Notes: a model not told the origin generated them from the letters alone. DNA of 11,672 bases from an uncultured Flavobacteriales bacterium (GCA_913052515.1 CAJXFJ010000019.1:1-11672); one strand, 5' to 3'; counted from the stretch's first letter, positions 1-7,575 are shown. Numbers and translations: made by a program.

Positions 1-1
1 T

Positions 2-619
2 GGTTTCGGTGATACAAAAATTGCCGCCATGTATGGTTTGGTAAATAATGAACAGACAAGCTTTCACTTAAATGCAAAACTTAATTTACCATTAGGAAGT
101 ATTGAGGAAAGTGATGATACTCCGATGAAGGAAAGCGCCCGACTGCCTTATCGCATGCAATTGGGAAGTGGAACTTTTGATTACTCATTGGGTGGTACTT
201 ACAAAATGCATGGAGACCAATTATCAGCTGGTTGTCAATTAATGGCTACGGCAAGAAGTGGCGAGAATGATCAAGGCTACAGGTGGGGGAGTCAATTGCA
301 GTTGAATGTTTGGGGTGCTTATTTAGTGAGCAGCAGTTTGAGTGTTTCAGCACGTTTATACGGATTAGCTGAAGGACAAATAGAAGGGAAAGATGATGAG
401 TTGAAACCCATGATGATTCCGGCTGCAAATGTGAAAAATTACGGTGGAGAAAGCATCCACTCTTTTGTCGGGCTGAACTACGCTTTTGCCCAAGAATCTA
501 AGCTTAGAAAAATGAGGTTAGGAGCGGAGGCCGGTTATCCTGTCTATCAGAATTTATCAGGAATTCAAATGAATCAAGGACCGGTGATTAATTTAGGAGT
601 AAAATACAATTTGCTTTAA
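2..619 (+). CDS. Outer-membrane beta-barrel protein, C-terminal part (5' end outside window)
   Basis: The reading frame is open from the first base, so the gene starts upstream; the first internal ATG at 29 is not a credible start. About 205 residues are visible. They alternate short polar turns with amphipathic strands (for example around GSQLQLNVWGAYL and VINLGVKYNLL) and end on a strand, as outer-membrane barrels do. The segment around PYRMQLGSGTFD and the GENDQGYRWG stretch resemble a family usually annotated only as 'transporter' that I associate with copper and respiratory gene clusters; that association is from memory. The stop lies 4 nt before nosD, so it is probably co-transcribed with the nos genes and may serve copper or metabolite passage across the outer membrane. 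The barrel call is fairly safe; the substrate is unknown. Confidence 0.6.
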   Translation, partial: GFGDTKIAAMYGLVNNEQTSFHLNAKLNLPLGSIEESDDTPMKESARLPYRMQLGSGTFDYSLGGTYKMHGDQLSAGCQLMATARSGENDQGYRWGSQLQLNVWGAYLVSSSLSVSARLYGLAEGQIEGKDDELKPMMIPAANVKNYGGESIHSFVGLNYAFAQESKLRKMRLGAEAGYPVYQNLSGIQMNQGPVINLGVKYNLL

Positions 620-623
620 TCTA

Positions 624-1856
624 ATGTTTCGAGTTCTATCCATCATCTGTTGTATAATGTTGATACACTTTACTACTGCATTAAAAGCGGTAGAGGTGTG
701 TAAAGGCTGTCTGATTGAAAGTATAAAAGACGGCATAGCTGAAGCAAAGGCCGGAGATACCGTTTGGGTAAAGTCCGGAACTTACAAAGAATATGATCTG
801 ATTATTGAAAAACAACTAACTCTTATAGGGATAGGACAACCGACTATAGATGGTGAAGACCAAGGAGAAATTATTCGAATCGCGGCTGATCGGGTTACAG
901 TTAAGGGGTTTAAAATTGTTAATGTTGGTGTTAGTTACACCTCCGATTATGCCGCGATTCGTTTAGTTAAAAGCAAGCATTTCAGCATTAAAAACATGCT
1001 GTTAGAAAAGCTGTTCTTTGGTATTTATTTAGAAAAGTCTGACTACGGAGTGGTTGCAAATAACCGCATCATTGGTGATGCAAAAGATGAGTATAATTCC
1101 GGGAACGGAATTCATCTATGGTACTGCAAGCATATTAAAATATTAAACAATGAAGTTGAAGGGGTAAGAGATGGAATATATTTGGAATTTGCCGACTCTA
1201 GCGTTATAAATGGAAATGTGAGCAAGAACAATCTTCGATATGGCTTGCATTTTATGTTTTCTAACCATGATGAATACGCCGATAATGTATTTCAGAACAA
1301 TGGCGCCGGAGTAGCGGTGATGTTTTCCAAGTACATCAAAATGAAAAATAATACCTTTCAAGATAATTGGGGAACCGCTTCCTTTGGCTTATTGCTTAAA
1401 GAAATCAACGACTTAGAAGTGCGAGACAATACTTTTACCAATAATACCATTGCTATAAGTGTAGAGGGAGCTAATCGAGTAAATTATACGGGAAATACCT
1501 TTAAAGGAAATGGTTGGGCGATAAAGGTGAGAGGTGCTTGTTATGGAAATAAATTTACAGGGAATGAATTTTTAAACAATTCATTTGATCTATCTTACAA
1601 CAGTAAAATGAATGACAACATTTTTGAGCAGAATTATTGGAGCAATTACAATGGCTACGACTTGAATCAAGATGGCATAGGAGATGTGCCCTACCGTCCG
1701 GTAAAGTTGTTTTCTTACATTGTGAATAGAACCCCTGAATCAATTGTCCTTTTAAGAAGTCTGTTTATTGATATTATTGATTTCTCTGAAAAAGTATCGC
1801 CGGTTTTTACACCAGATGAACTAAAGGATCGTAAACCCCTGATGAGACCACTATGA
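624..1856 (+). CDS. nosD: NosD, periplasmic beta-helix protein for N2O reductase copper-site maturation
   Basis: NosD works in the periplasm with the NosFY ABC transporter to help assemble the copper-sulfur (CuZ) centre of nitrous oxide reductase. The 410-residue protein has an N-terminal hydrophobic signal peptide (about residues 4-20), then repeated short beta-strand turns rich in Asn and Gly (NN, GN, NNT patterns from about 90 to 345), typical of the right-handed parallel beta-helix with CASH repeats. The stretch around residues 205-235 (GLHFMFSNHDEYADN, then GVAVMFSKYI) is very characteristic of NosD, and the C-terminal tail with TPDELKDRKPLM also fits. A Cys-x2-Cys pair (C26, C29) lies just after the signal peptide. 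The ATG at 624 gives the full signal peptide. The stop overlaps the nosF start in an ATGA, indicating translational coupling. Confidence 0.93.
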   Translation: MFRVLSIICCIMLIHFTTALKAVEVCKGCLIESIKDGIAEAKAGDTVWVKSGTYKEYDLIIEKQLTLIGIGQPTIDGEDQGEIIRIAADRVTVKGFKIVNVGVSYTSDYAAIRLVKSKHFSIKNMLLEKLFFGIYLEKSDYGVVANNRIIGDAKDEYNSGNGIHLWYCKHIKILNNEVEGVRDGIYLEFADSSVINGNVSKNNLRYGLHFMFSNHDEYADNVFQNNGAGVAVMFSKYIKMKNNTFQDNWGTASFGLLLKEINDLEVRDNTFTNNTIAISVEGANRVNYTGNTFKGNGWAIKVRGACYGNKFTGNEFLNNSFDLSYNSKMNDNIFEQNYWSNYNGYDLNQDGIGDVPYRPVKLFSYIVNRTPESIVLLRSLFIDIIDFSEKVSPVFTPDELKDRKPLMRPL

Positions 1857-2560
1857 TAGAAATTAAGAAGGTATCGAAGCAGTTTGGTAAAAATCAAGTG
1901 TTGAAAGAATTAGACCTTACCATTACAGGTAAGGGTATAGTAGCTATATTAGGTCCTAATGGTTCCGGAAAGACTACGCTTATCAAGTCAATTTTGGGTA
2001 TGGTTATTCCCGACAATGGAAGGCTACAATTGTGGAACAAGGACATCAAGAAAAATTCAGATTATCGTAATCAAATCGATTATCTACCACAGATTGCCAA
2101 TTTTCCCTCCAACTTAAGAGTGAAGGAATTGATTCGCATGATCAAAGACCTGAGGGGCGGAAGCCAAAGAGAGGATCAACTAATTGAGCAATTTGGTTTA
2201 CACCCATTTCTTGACAAAAAGCTGGGAAACCTTTCAGGAGGGACCAAGCAAAAAGTAAATATTGTCTTGGCCTTTATGTTCGATAGTCCCTTGCTTATTT
2301 TGGATGAACCCACTACAGGATTGGATCCGTTAGCTTTAATTCAACTGAAAAAGTTGATTGAAGAAGAAAAAGCCAAAGGAAAAACCATTTTGGTTACTTC
2401 TCACATTATGAGTTTTGTGGAAGAGGTGGCCGATGAAATTGTGTTTTTATTAGAGGGTAAGATTTTTTTTAAAGGGAGTTTATCTACTTTAAAAGAGGAA
2501 ACAAAACAAGAGGACTTAGAGCACGCCATTGCAAAATTATTGGAGGGAAATCATGCTTAA
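1853..2560 (+). CDS. nosF: NosF, ABC transporter ATPase of the NosDFY complex
   Basis: This 235-residue cytoplasmic ATPase powers NosY and acts with NosD in supplying the CuZ site of N2O reductase. All ABC landmarks are present: Walker A GPNGSGKTT at residues 34-42, Q-loop glutamine near 80, signature LSGGTKQ at 127-133, Walker B LLILDEP at 147-153, D-loop GLD at 156-158 and the switch histidine H184 in VTSH. The length suits a single-domain ABC ATPase. It is named NosF rather than a generic ABC ATPase because it sits between nosD (4-nt ATGA overlap) and nosY (start inside its last codons). Its own sequence alone would not separate it from other export-type ATPases. Confidence 0.92.
   Translation: MIEIKKVSKQFGKNQVLKELDLTITGKGIVAILGPNGSGKTTLIKSILGMVIPDNGRLQLWNKDIKKNSDYRNQIDYLPQIANFPSNLRVKELIRMIKDLRGGSQREDQLIEQFGLHPFLDKKLGNLSGGTKQKVNIVLAFMFDSPLLILDEPTTGLDPLALIQLKKLIEEEKAKGKTILVTSHIMSFVEEVADEIVFLLEGKIFFKGSLSTLKEETKQEDLEHAIAKLLEGNHA
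2542..2547 (+). promoter_or_regulatory. Shine-Dalgarno-like GGAGGG before nosY
   Basis: A purine run GGAGGG ends 5 nt before the ATG at 2553. Strong Shine-Dalgarno sequences are unusual in Bacteroidota, where A-rich leaders dominate, as seen before most other genes here. It lies within the nosF coding sequence and encodes its last residues (EGN), so it may simply reflect coding. It nevertheless favours the ATG at 2553 over the TTG at 2529. Confidence 0.4.
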
Positions 2561-3335
2561 AGTATTAAAATATAGTTTTTACGATTTGGGCAGAAGCCGT
2601 TGGAGCTACATCTACTTCCTATTCTACTTAGCTTTGGGTTTGGTGCTGCTGTTTCTCAATCACGACCTTTCCAAAGCAGTAATTACTTTAATGAATGTAA
2701 TTATTGTCTTGGTGCCTCTGATCGGAACCATTTTTGGGGTCATGTATTATTACAATTCAAAAGAGTTTACTGAACTATTGTTGGCTCAACCCATCAAAAG
2801 AAGGGATATTTTCTTGGGACAGTATCTAGGTATTTCAATCTCACTTTCACTAAGTCTCTTACTAGGAATCGGAATTCCCTTTGTGATTTATGGTCTTTTT
2901 AATTCTACCGCAATCTGGGACTTTTCACTACTCTTGATTAGTGGAGTGTTTCTCACCTTTATTTTTGTGGCCTTAGCGTTTAATATTTCGCTTAGTAATG
3001 AAAATAAGATCAAAGGCTTTGGTTATGCAGTATTGCTTTGGTTGTTCTTAGCGGTGGTTTACGATGGACTCTTTTTAATGTCTTTAATTGTTTTTGAAGA
3101 TTACCCCTTAGATAATTTTTCTTTGATTGGTACACTTTTAAATCCGGTTGACTTGTCTCGGACCTTAATCTTGCTGAAATTAGACATCTCAGCTTTAATG
3201 GGATATACTGGAGCAGTGTTTAAGCAATTTTTTGGCACTTATCTTGGTGTAGTCATTTCGCTCTCTACCCTGTTGTTATGGGTAATTGTTCCGGTTTTCA
3301 TTTTAATAAAGAAAGCCAAGTCTAAAGATTTTTAA
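2553..3335 (+). CDS. nosY: NosY, membrane permease of the NosDFY complex
   Basis: This is the integral membrane partner of NosF. The ATG at 2553 gives 260 residues beginning MLKVLKYSFYDLGRSRW. An alternative TTG at 2529 would add eight residues, but the ATG is preceded at a suitable distance by GGAGGG (2542-2547), so I prefer it. About six hydrophobic segments can be seen: near 19-35, 43-64, 96-115, 125-146, 160-183 and 235-255. The cytoplasmic stretch at about 65-85 (YYYNSKEFTELLLAQPIKRR) is typical of the NosY/ABC-2 permease type. The start lies 8 nt inside nosF. The stop is followed after 9 nt by the rrf2 gene on the same strand, so the operon continues. Confidence 0.9.
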   Translation: MLKVLKYSFYDLGRSRWSYIYFLFYLALGLVLLFLNHDLSKAVITLMNVIIVLVPLIGTIFGVMYYYNSKEFTELLLAQPIKRRDIFLGQYLGISISLSLSLLLGIGIPFVIYGLFNSTAIWDFSLLLISGVFLTFIFVALAFNISLSNENKIKGFGYAVLLWLFLAVVYDGLFLMSLIVFEDYPLDNFSLIGTLLNPVDLSRTLILLKLDISALMGYTGAVFKQFFGTYLGVVISLSTLLLWVIVPVFILIKKAKSKDF

Positions 3336-3344
3336 AAGAAATAG

Positions 3345-3776
3345 ATGTTATCAAAGTCAGCCAAGTATGCCATCAGAGCTGTAGAGTTTCTAGTGCAAAA
3401 CTCAAATCAAGAAAATAAATTTCGAGTCCAAGAAATTGCAGAAGCAATAGAAGTTCCGGTTCCATTTTTAGCTAAAATTTTACAGGCTTTGAGTAGAAAT
3501 AAAATTATCTCTTCTACGAAAGGCCCACATGGTGGTTTCTTTATAAAAACGGAAGAATGTAAGCACAGTTTGTGGGATGTGGTAGTTTGTATAGATGGAA
3601 AAGCAAAGTTTGAAGAGTGTTTTTTAGGTACTCCAAACTGCGATCAAAACAATCCATGCTCCATGCACGATATAGCTGTCGAGTTTCGAAATAACCTGAT
3701 CAATAATTTAAAAAGCGAAAAGATTCACGCTTTCAAAGAGCCAGATAAAGAGTCAAAGTTAAAACCCAAAACTTAG
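3345..3776 (+). CDS. Rrf2-family Fe-S transcription regulator of the nos block
   Basis: This 143-residue DNA-binding regulator starts MLSKSAKYAIRAVEFL, the usual Rrf2 opening. A winged helix spans about residues 1-70, with the wing at KGPHGGFFI (59-67). Three cysteines, C92, C99 and C105, are spaced C-x6-C-x5-C, and H108 follows two residues after the third. The family senses Fe-S status, NO or redox state (IscR, NsrR, RsrR); here the C-x2-H end resembles the ligand set of IscR. It starts 9 nt after nosY and ends in a TAGTG overlap with the next gene, so it is in the nos operon and plausibly controls it. No copy of the TAGTGGA operator was seen near it, so it likely has a different target from the second Rrf2 protein. 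NsrR-like versus IscR-like cannot be decided by reading. Confidence 0.88.
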   Translation: MLSKSAKYAIRAVEFLVQNSNQENKFRVQEIAEAIEVPVPFLAKILQALSRNKIISSTKGPHGGFFIKTEECKHSLWDVVVCIDGKAKFEECFLGTPNCDQNNPCSMHDIAVEFRNNLINNLKSEKIHAFKEPDKESKLKPKT

Positions 3777-5014
3777 TGCAAGAAGTAGAAGAGAAAGAAG
3801 TTTTTTCCGGCAAGAGTTGGTTTAGTCTGCCTTTCTTTTATCTATTAATTACGGCAGGATTGGGCGTGTTTCTAAGAATACTGCAATCTTACCCCATTGA
3901 AATAAAGTTCACCAATGTAATGCATGCCCATTCGCATCTGGCATTATTAGGTTGGTGTAACACCGCCTTAATGATCTTTCTGGTTAGCACTTTTGTTCCG
4001 GCGAAAACAAAAAGAGTAAAGGTCTATCATCGAATTTTTTATGCCTTTCAATTTGCCGTTTTCGGCATGCTTTTCTTCTTCCCCTTTCAAGGTTATTCCA
4101 TAACCACCATTACTTTTTCTTCCTTTTTTATTGTGGTCAGTTATTTTTTTGCTTTTCGATTTTTAAAAGATACAACAAAACAGAATTCCTCAATTGCGTT
4201 GTCATTTGCCCGTATTGCAATTTGGTTCTTTGTGCTTTCTTCAATTGGTCCCTGGAGCTTAGGTCCTTTAAATGCAAATGGTTTGGGTGGAAGTGATCTG
4301 TATTTTAATATGATCTATTTCTACTTGCACTTCTTGTACAATGGCTATTTCCTATTTGCCCTTTTTGCTTTGTTGTTTGCTTATGCAGAAAAGAAGAATT
4401 TAGAGTTTAATTTGAAGCAAGCTAAACTTGTAAGGAATTTACTAGTGGTTTCTACCATTTTGGCCTATGCACTCTCAGTCTTGTGGATCGAGCCACCATT
4501 TTGGGTTTACGGCTTGGGTATTGCAGCGGTTTTACTTCAGTTATTAGCTGTGGGAATGTTACTGCAGATTGTTTTTCAGCTGAAAGCTCAGCTGACTTTT
4601 CCTTCTGCTTTTTACAAATGGATGGTATATGGTGTTATGACAGCCTTTCTCATGAAAGTGATTTTACAGACTGGCTCTGTCATACCGGATTTGGCTTCTC
4701 AAATAGCGATCAGGAGAGATTGGGTGTTGGCTTATTTGCACTTAGTGTTTTTAGGAATCGTTACTCCATTTATACTGCTTACTTATTATAGAATCTATAA
4801 AAAGGGAAAAATAAGAGACCTGAGTAAATGGGGTTTAGTGGTTTTCCTCTTTGGCTTTGTTATCCACGAATTACTGATGGTACTAAAAGGAGGAAGTGTA
4901 CTATTTATCGATTATATGGGAGCTTTGCTATTGGGAGCTACCGGACTTTTATTTGTTGGAGTGTTGCTTTTGAACCTTGGTTATTTTCGGGCTCATGACA
5001 CTCACAAACCATGA
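3776..5014 (+). CDS. Polytopic haem-copper-oxidase subunit I-like / NnrS-like membrane protein
   Basis: This 412-residue protein has about twelve hydrophobic segments. Histidines sit in or at the membrane segments: H50, H52 and H54 in a HAHSHLALLGW motif, H185 in YFYLHFLYNGYF, H322 in AYLHLVFLG, and H364. The layout recalls subunit I of cbb3/NO-reductase-type haem-copper oxidases and the NnrS family, but I see no HH pair and no helix-VI HPEVY-like motif, so it is probably not a complete oxidase. Bacteroidota homologues are, as I recall, sometimes labelled 'cytochrome c oxidase subunit I'. The start is a GTG at 3776, sharing its G with the preceding TAG stop; the next in-frame ATG would remove the first membrane helix. 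Its position suggests a role in N2O or NO metabolism, perhaps haem or copper binding. Exact function unknown. Confidence 0.65.
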   Translation: MQEVEEKEVFSGKSWFSLPFFYLLITAGLGVFLRILQSYPIEIKFTNVMHAHSHLALLGWCNTALMIFLVSTFVPAKTKRVKVYHRIFYAFQFAVFGMLFFFPFQGYSITTITFSSFFIVVSYFFAFRFLKDTTKQNSSIALSFARIAIWFFVLSSIGPWSLGPLNANGLGGSDLYFNMIYFYLHFLYNGYFLFALFALLFAYAEKKNLEFNLKQAKLVRNLLVVSTILAYALSVLWIEPPFWVYGLGIAAVLLQLLAVGMLLQIVFQLKAQLTFPSAFYKWMVYGVMTAFLMKVILQTGSVIPDLASQIAIRRDWVLAYLHLVFLGIVTPFILLTYYRIYKKGKIRDLSKWGLVVFLFGFVIHELLMVLKGGSVLFIDYMGALLLGATGLLFVGVLLLNLGYFRAHDTHKP

Positions 5015-5469
5015 CTCCCTGCTACTCCTCCTGCCAAGGCAGTTAAACTCAAGATTAATAAAACCCAATGTGCTCGCTGCATGATCTTGATGGTCTTTTC
5101 CGGATTTTCTTGCATGAACTTTTTAAACAGTCGATGCAGCAAAAGGGGTTCAAATACAAAAAGAATGAATGTAAAGATCAGCCACACTAGCGTCATGGCA
5201 TGAAGCCACCAATAAGATGGGTCTAAGTATCGATGCCAAGCGTTTAAAACTTCGAGCATGTAAAATCCACTTAAAGCTGTAAGTATAGTGGTCAGTTTAG
5301 CAATTTTTGCAAATCTTCCTTCAAGGGCTTCAAAGGTTTCTAACTGTTCTTTTTTTGACTTAAGTTTTTTAATGGCCGGCAGAATGACCATGGTTACCAT
5401 GGCCACCCCACCGATCCAAATTACTACCGCAAGTACATGAATTACTCTTGCTAGTATAAAACCATTCAT
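5002..5469 (-). CDS. CopD/DUF2269-like four-helix membrane protein
   Basis: This 155-residue protein has four hydrophobic segments, near 5-31, 57-77, 88-107 and 133-150. Helix 1 carries the RVIHVLAVVIWIGGV pattern (H11), typical of CopD, HemJ and DUF2269-type proteins, in which helix histidines can bind haem or copper. Further membrane-edge histidines are H90, H112 and H134. It is the last gene of the minus-strand run, 3 nt after the lipoprotein gene, and its 3' end overlaps the convergent + strand gene by 13 bp. Its place in an NO-related operon suggests an electron-transfer or haem-binding membrane component. CopD proper (copper uptake) is larger, so I do not give that name. Confidence 0.6.
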   Translation of the reverse strand: MNGFILARVIHVLAVVIWIGGVAMVTMVILPAIKKLKSKKEQLETFEALEGRFAKIAKLTTILTALSGFYMLEVLNAWHRYLDPSYWWLHAMTLVWLIFTFILFVFEPLLLHRLFKKFMQENPEKTIKIMQRAHWVLLILSLTALAGGVAGSHGL

Positions 5470-5472
5470 TTG

Positions 5473-5898
5473 CTATTTAAAATAGGTTGAGAACAAAACT
5501 AAGTGTTCTTTTATTCTTTGCTTTTTAGATTCAAGTTCAGTTTTAGTTAGTTCTTTTTCATCAAGCTCATCTACATAATTTCGCAAAGGTAAAATGTAAT
5601 GATGCAATTGTTCATGAGCTTCTCCTTTCATATTGCATTGTTTAAAGATATAGCCCATTGATTTCATGAGTTCCTTTTTAAGTTCAGAAGCCGATTGTAT
5701 TTCATCATTATTAAGAGTGTTTAGCATTGCTTCAATTCCTTCTATAGTTTTTGAATTAGCCTTCCATTTTTCACCTTCATTGAGGCTTAGTTTTTCAGAT
5801 ACTTCTATAGCAGGAAAGGACTGCTCTTGAGTAGGCTCAGTTTGGCATGCTAAAATCAGAAGGAGGGAACTCAAAAACAGTCCTGTTTTGGCTTTCAT
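5473..5898 (-). CDS. Small periplasmic lipoprotein with a conserved-looking Cys/His patch
   Basis: The N-terminus is a lipoprotein signal: KAKTG, a hydrophobic run, then LLILAC with C18 as the probable lipidated cysteine. The mature part, about 123 residues, is charged and mostly helical. It contains KWKAN at 44-48 and, after YIFKQ, the stretch CNMKGEAHEQLHHY with C88, H95, H99 and H100, which could bind a metal or haem. I recall similar uncharacterised proteins (KWK.N start, C-M-G-x-x-H-x-x-L-H patch) in Bacteroidota but know no function for them. It lies 11 nt after the RIC gene and 3 nt before the CopD-like gene, so it is part of the operon and may pair with the membrane protein downstream. 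Confidence 0.72.
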   Translation of the reverse strand: MKAKTGLFLSSLLLILACQTEPTQEQSFPAIEVSEKLSLNEGEKWKANSKTIEGIEAMLNTLNNDEIQSASELKKELMKSMGYIFKQCNMKGEAHEQLHHYILPLRNYVDELDEKELTKTELESKKQRIKEHLVLFSTYFK

Positions 5899-5909
5899 AG
5901 TTTCGGTTT

Positions 5910-6641
5910 TTAAGATTTCTGATTAAATAGTTTTTCTTCTAATTTCAAGGCTTTGGGAAATAGAATGTTATTTTCCAAATGAATATGCTGATGCAAGTTT
6001 TCCTCAAACTCTTGTAACATACTGTAAGTTACTCGAAAAGTATTGCAAGCATCGGCAGGAGGAGGATAATCATTACTCAATTTGGCAATTCTTCGAAATC
6101 TTTCCCCTTCCGCATCATGTTCCTCTTTCATCATCTCTACCGGATTTTGTACGCTGCCAAAGTGCGGTTCCTCAATCGAGTCCGGTTGTTTTTCATTGGC
6201 TACCATTTTTCGAATAAAGGGGAATAGAACCAATTCTTCTTTTTTCATATGCATGCTTAGTTCCCCGGCTGAGGTTAAGAATTCCATTTCTATATCCATC
6301 AACTCCGGATGATTTTTGCCGTGGACTTTAGCTACTTTGTTCAAGAAAGGCTTGATTTCTTGAATTTTAGATTCCACATAACGATGATGGGTTTTTTCAA
6401 TGTAGTCTGCTAAAAGGTCTAGCGGCCAGGCTTGAAAATCAATTTGATCTTGGCTTTTTAGGTCAAGTACTTCATTCAACTCAGCTACTAAGCTTTCCAT
6501 TTTGTTTTCATCCTCAACCACCGTTTCAATGCTTCGATTTCCGCGACAGCAAAAATCAATTCCCGCTTTTTTGAAAACTGATGCAGTGCGGTAGTCTTTG
6601 GCTACTACTTCTCCAATGATGTCTTTGTTACTTATTTTCAT
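5910..6641 (-). CDS. ric: Iron-sulfur cluster repair di-iron protein RIC (ScdA/YtfE family)
   Basis: RIC proteins repair Fe-S clusters damaged by NO or oxidants through a non-haem di-iron centre. The 243-residue protein has both expected domains. The N-terminal ScdA_N (DUF542) domain, about 1-60, carries the C31-C32 pair in the DFCCRGN motif. The hemerythrin-like four-helix domain, about 75-230, has candidate iron ligands H85/H86, H131 and E135, H175 in KEEHDAEGE, and H217, H219 or H221 with E223 in the HQHIHLENNILFP segment. The length matches ScdA/YtfE. It follows the tryptophan dioxygenase gene after 4 nt. It is the strongest single marker that this operon answers nitrosative stress; in many bacteria its homologues are under NsrR-type control. 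Confidence 0.95.
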   Translation of the reverse strand: MKISNKDIIGEVVAKDYRTASVFKKAGIDFCCRGNRSIETVVEDENKMESLVAELNEVLDLKSQDQIDFQAWPLDLLADYIEKTHHRYVESKIQEIKPFLNKVAKVHGKNHPELMDIEMEFLTSAGELSMHMKKEELVLFPFIRKMVANEKQPDSIEEPHFGSVQNPVEMMKEEHDAEGERFRRIAKLSNDYPPPADACNTFRVTYSMLQEFEENLHQHIHLENNILFPKALKLEEKLFNQKS

Positions 6642-6645
6642 GTTA

Positions 6646-7569
6646 TTATGTTTTATTAGTGATTTTAAAATTTTCGTTTCCCCAATTCTCTAATTCCTCT
6701 TCACTCCAAAGTGAAGGGAAAAACTTTCTCTGTTGGTATTTGGGGTGTAAGTATTTCTTCCATTCACTACCTCCGGTAGCGGCCTTGTTCTCTCCCTTTA
6801 AATCTAAATAATGTTGGGCCGTTTCTAAATGTACCAAGGGCCATTTAACATTGTAGAAATAGTCGAATTCTTTTAATTTGTTACTTAACTCCTTGGACGG
6901 TTTCATTTTCATGATTAGTTCTTCAATAGTATTACCCTCTAAGCTTTTTGCAAACTGAACTAACCTGTCCTGATATTTTTCTTCGAATTGTCTTAGGGTG
7001 AGGGTCTTTTTTCCAGTTTTTCGATCTAAACCGGCATCTTTCCAGTAAATGTGTTCAAAGTAATCTTCAACTTTTGCAGGAGCAGATAGTCGCTTTTTGC
7101 CGGCATGGTTCAAGAGGTTGTCTAGACGTGTGCAGTAAATTTCAATATACCTGAATTGCACACTTTGGAAACCACTAGCCGGAGCTAAAGTGCTTCTAAA
7201 AGTATTGTAGTCTTCATAATTCATGCCCGCTTTCATAATGTCGAAAGAGGTGATGAGCATATCAGTATATCTAGTAATTCGATTTAGTTTCTCAATCCAA
7301 TCTTTTTCAGCTAACTTATCTAATGCCAGCTGCTCTATTTCATGAAGTATCATCTTTAGCACCAACTCAGTTACTTGATGATACATGATGAAAATAGATT
7401 CATCTTTAAAACCAGTTCTCGGTTTCTGAAGGGAAAGCAAAGTTTCAACTTCAATGTAATCCCAATAATTGATTGGTTTAGCTTGCAATAATCCGTTTAA
7501 ATAAGTTTCAGGATTTTCACCTAAATCCTTATACTTTTTTACAATCTGATCAATTAGTTCTTTCTTCAT
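6646..7569 (-). CDS. kynA: Tryptophan 2,3-dioxygenase family haem protein
   Basis: The family oxidises L-tryptophan to N-formylkynurenine with haem iron and O2. This 307-residue protein carries the known active-site set: F60 and H64 in FIMYHQVTELVLK, Y122 and R126 in EDYNTFRSTLAPASGFQS, proximal haem ligand H248 in WPLVHLETAQ, and T266 in the ATGGS loop. F60, H64, Y122 and R126 are offset by a constant nine from the Xanthomonas enzyme numbering (F51, H55, Y113, R117). A roughly four-residue insertion before ATGGS is, as I recall, normal for the Bacteroidota form. It is embedded between the truncated haemoglobin (6-nt gap) and RIC (4-nt gap), with no kynurenine-pathway neighbour in view. Family assignment is firm; why it sits in an NO operon is open. 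Confidence 0.9.
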   Translation of the reverse strand: MKKELIDQIVKKYKDLGENPETYLNGLLQAKPINYWDYIEVETLLSLQKPRTGFKDESIFIMYHQVTELVLKMILHEIEQLALDKLAEKDWIEKLNRITRYTDMLITSFDIMKAGMNYEDYNTFRSTLAPASGFQSVQFRYIEIYCTRLDNLLNHAGKKRLSAPAKVEDYFEHIYWKDAGLDRKTGKKTLTLRQFEEKYQDRLVQFAKSLEGNTIEELIMKMKPSKELSNKLKEFDYFYNVKWPLVHLETAQHYLDLKGENKAATGGSEWKKYLHPKYQQRKFFPSLWSEEELENWGNENFKITNKT

Positions 7570-7575
7570 ACTTTA

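Noticed and set aside
444..460. GTGGA-N7-TCCAC inside the barrel gene, similar to the Rrf2 operator arms
   Set aside because: The spacer is 7 instead of 8, the outer arm bases do not match, and it lies in the middle of a coding region; likely chance.
2529..2552. Longer NosY starting at the TTG at 2529
   Set aside because: The ATG at 2553 has a GGAGGG in front of it and gives a normal NosY N-terminus.
4483..4791. 102-codon + strand open frame inside the oxidase-like gene
   Set aside because: It lies wholly within a better-supported membrane-protein gene in another frame and has no recognisable domain.
6699..6716. CTTCACT-CCAA-AGTGAAG hairpin near the 3' end of the tryptophan dioxygenase gene
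   Set aside because: It lies inside well-conserved coding sequence (SLWSEEEL region) with no T-run after it, so it is not a convincing terminator; a 7-bp stem is expected by chance.
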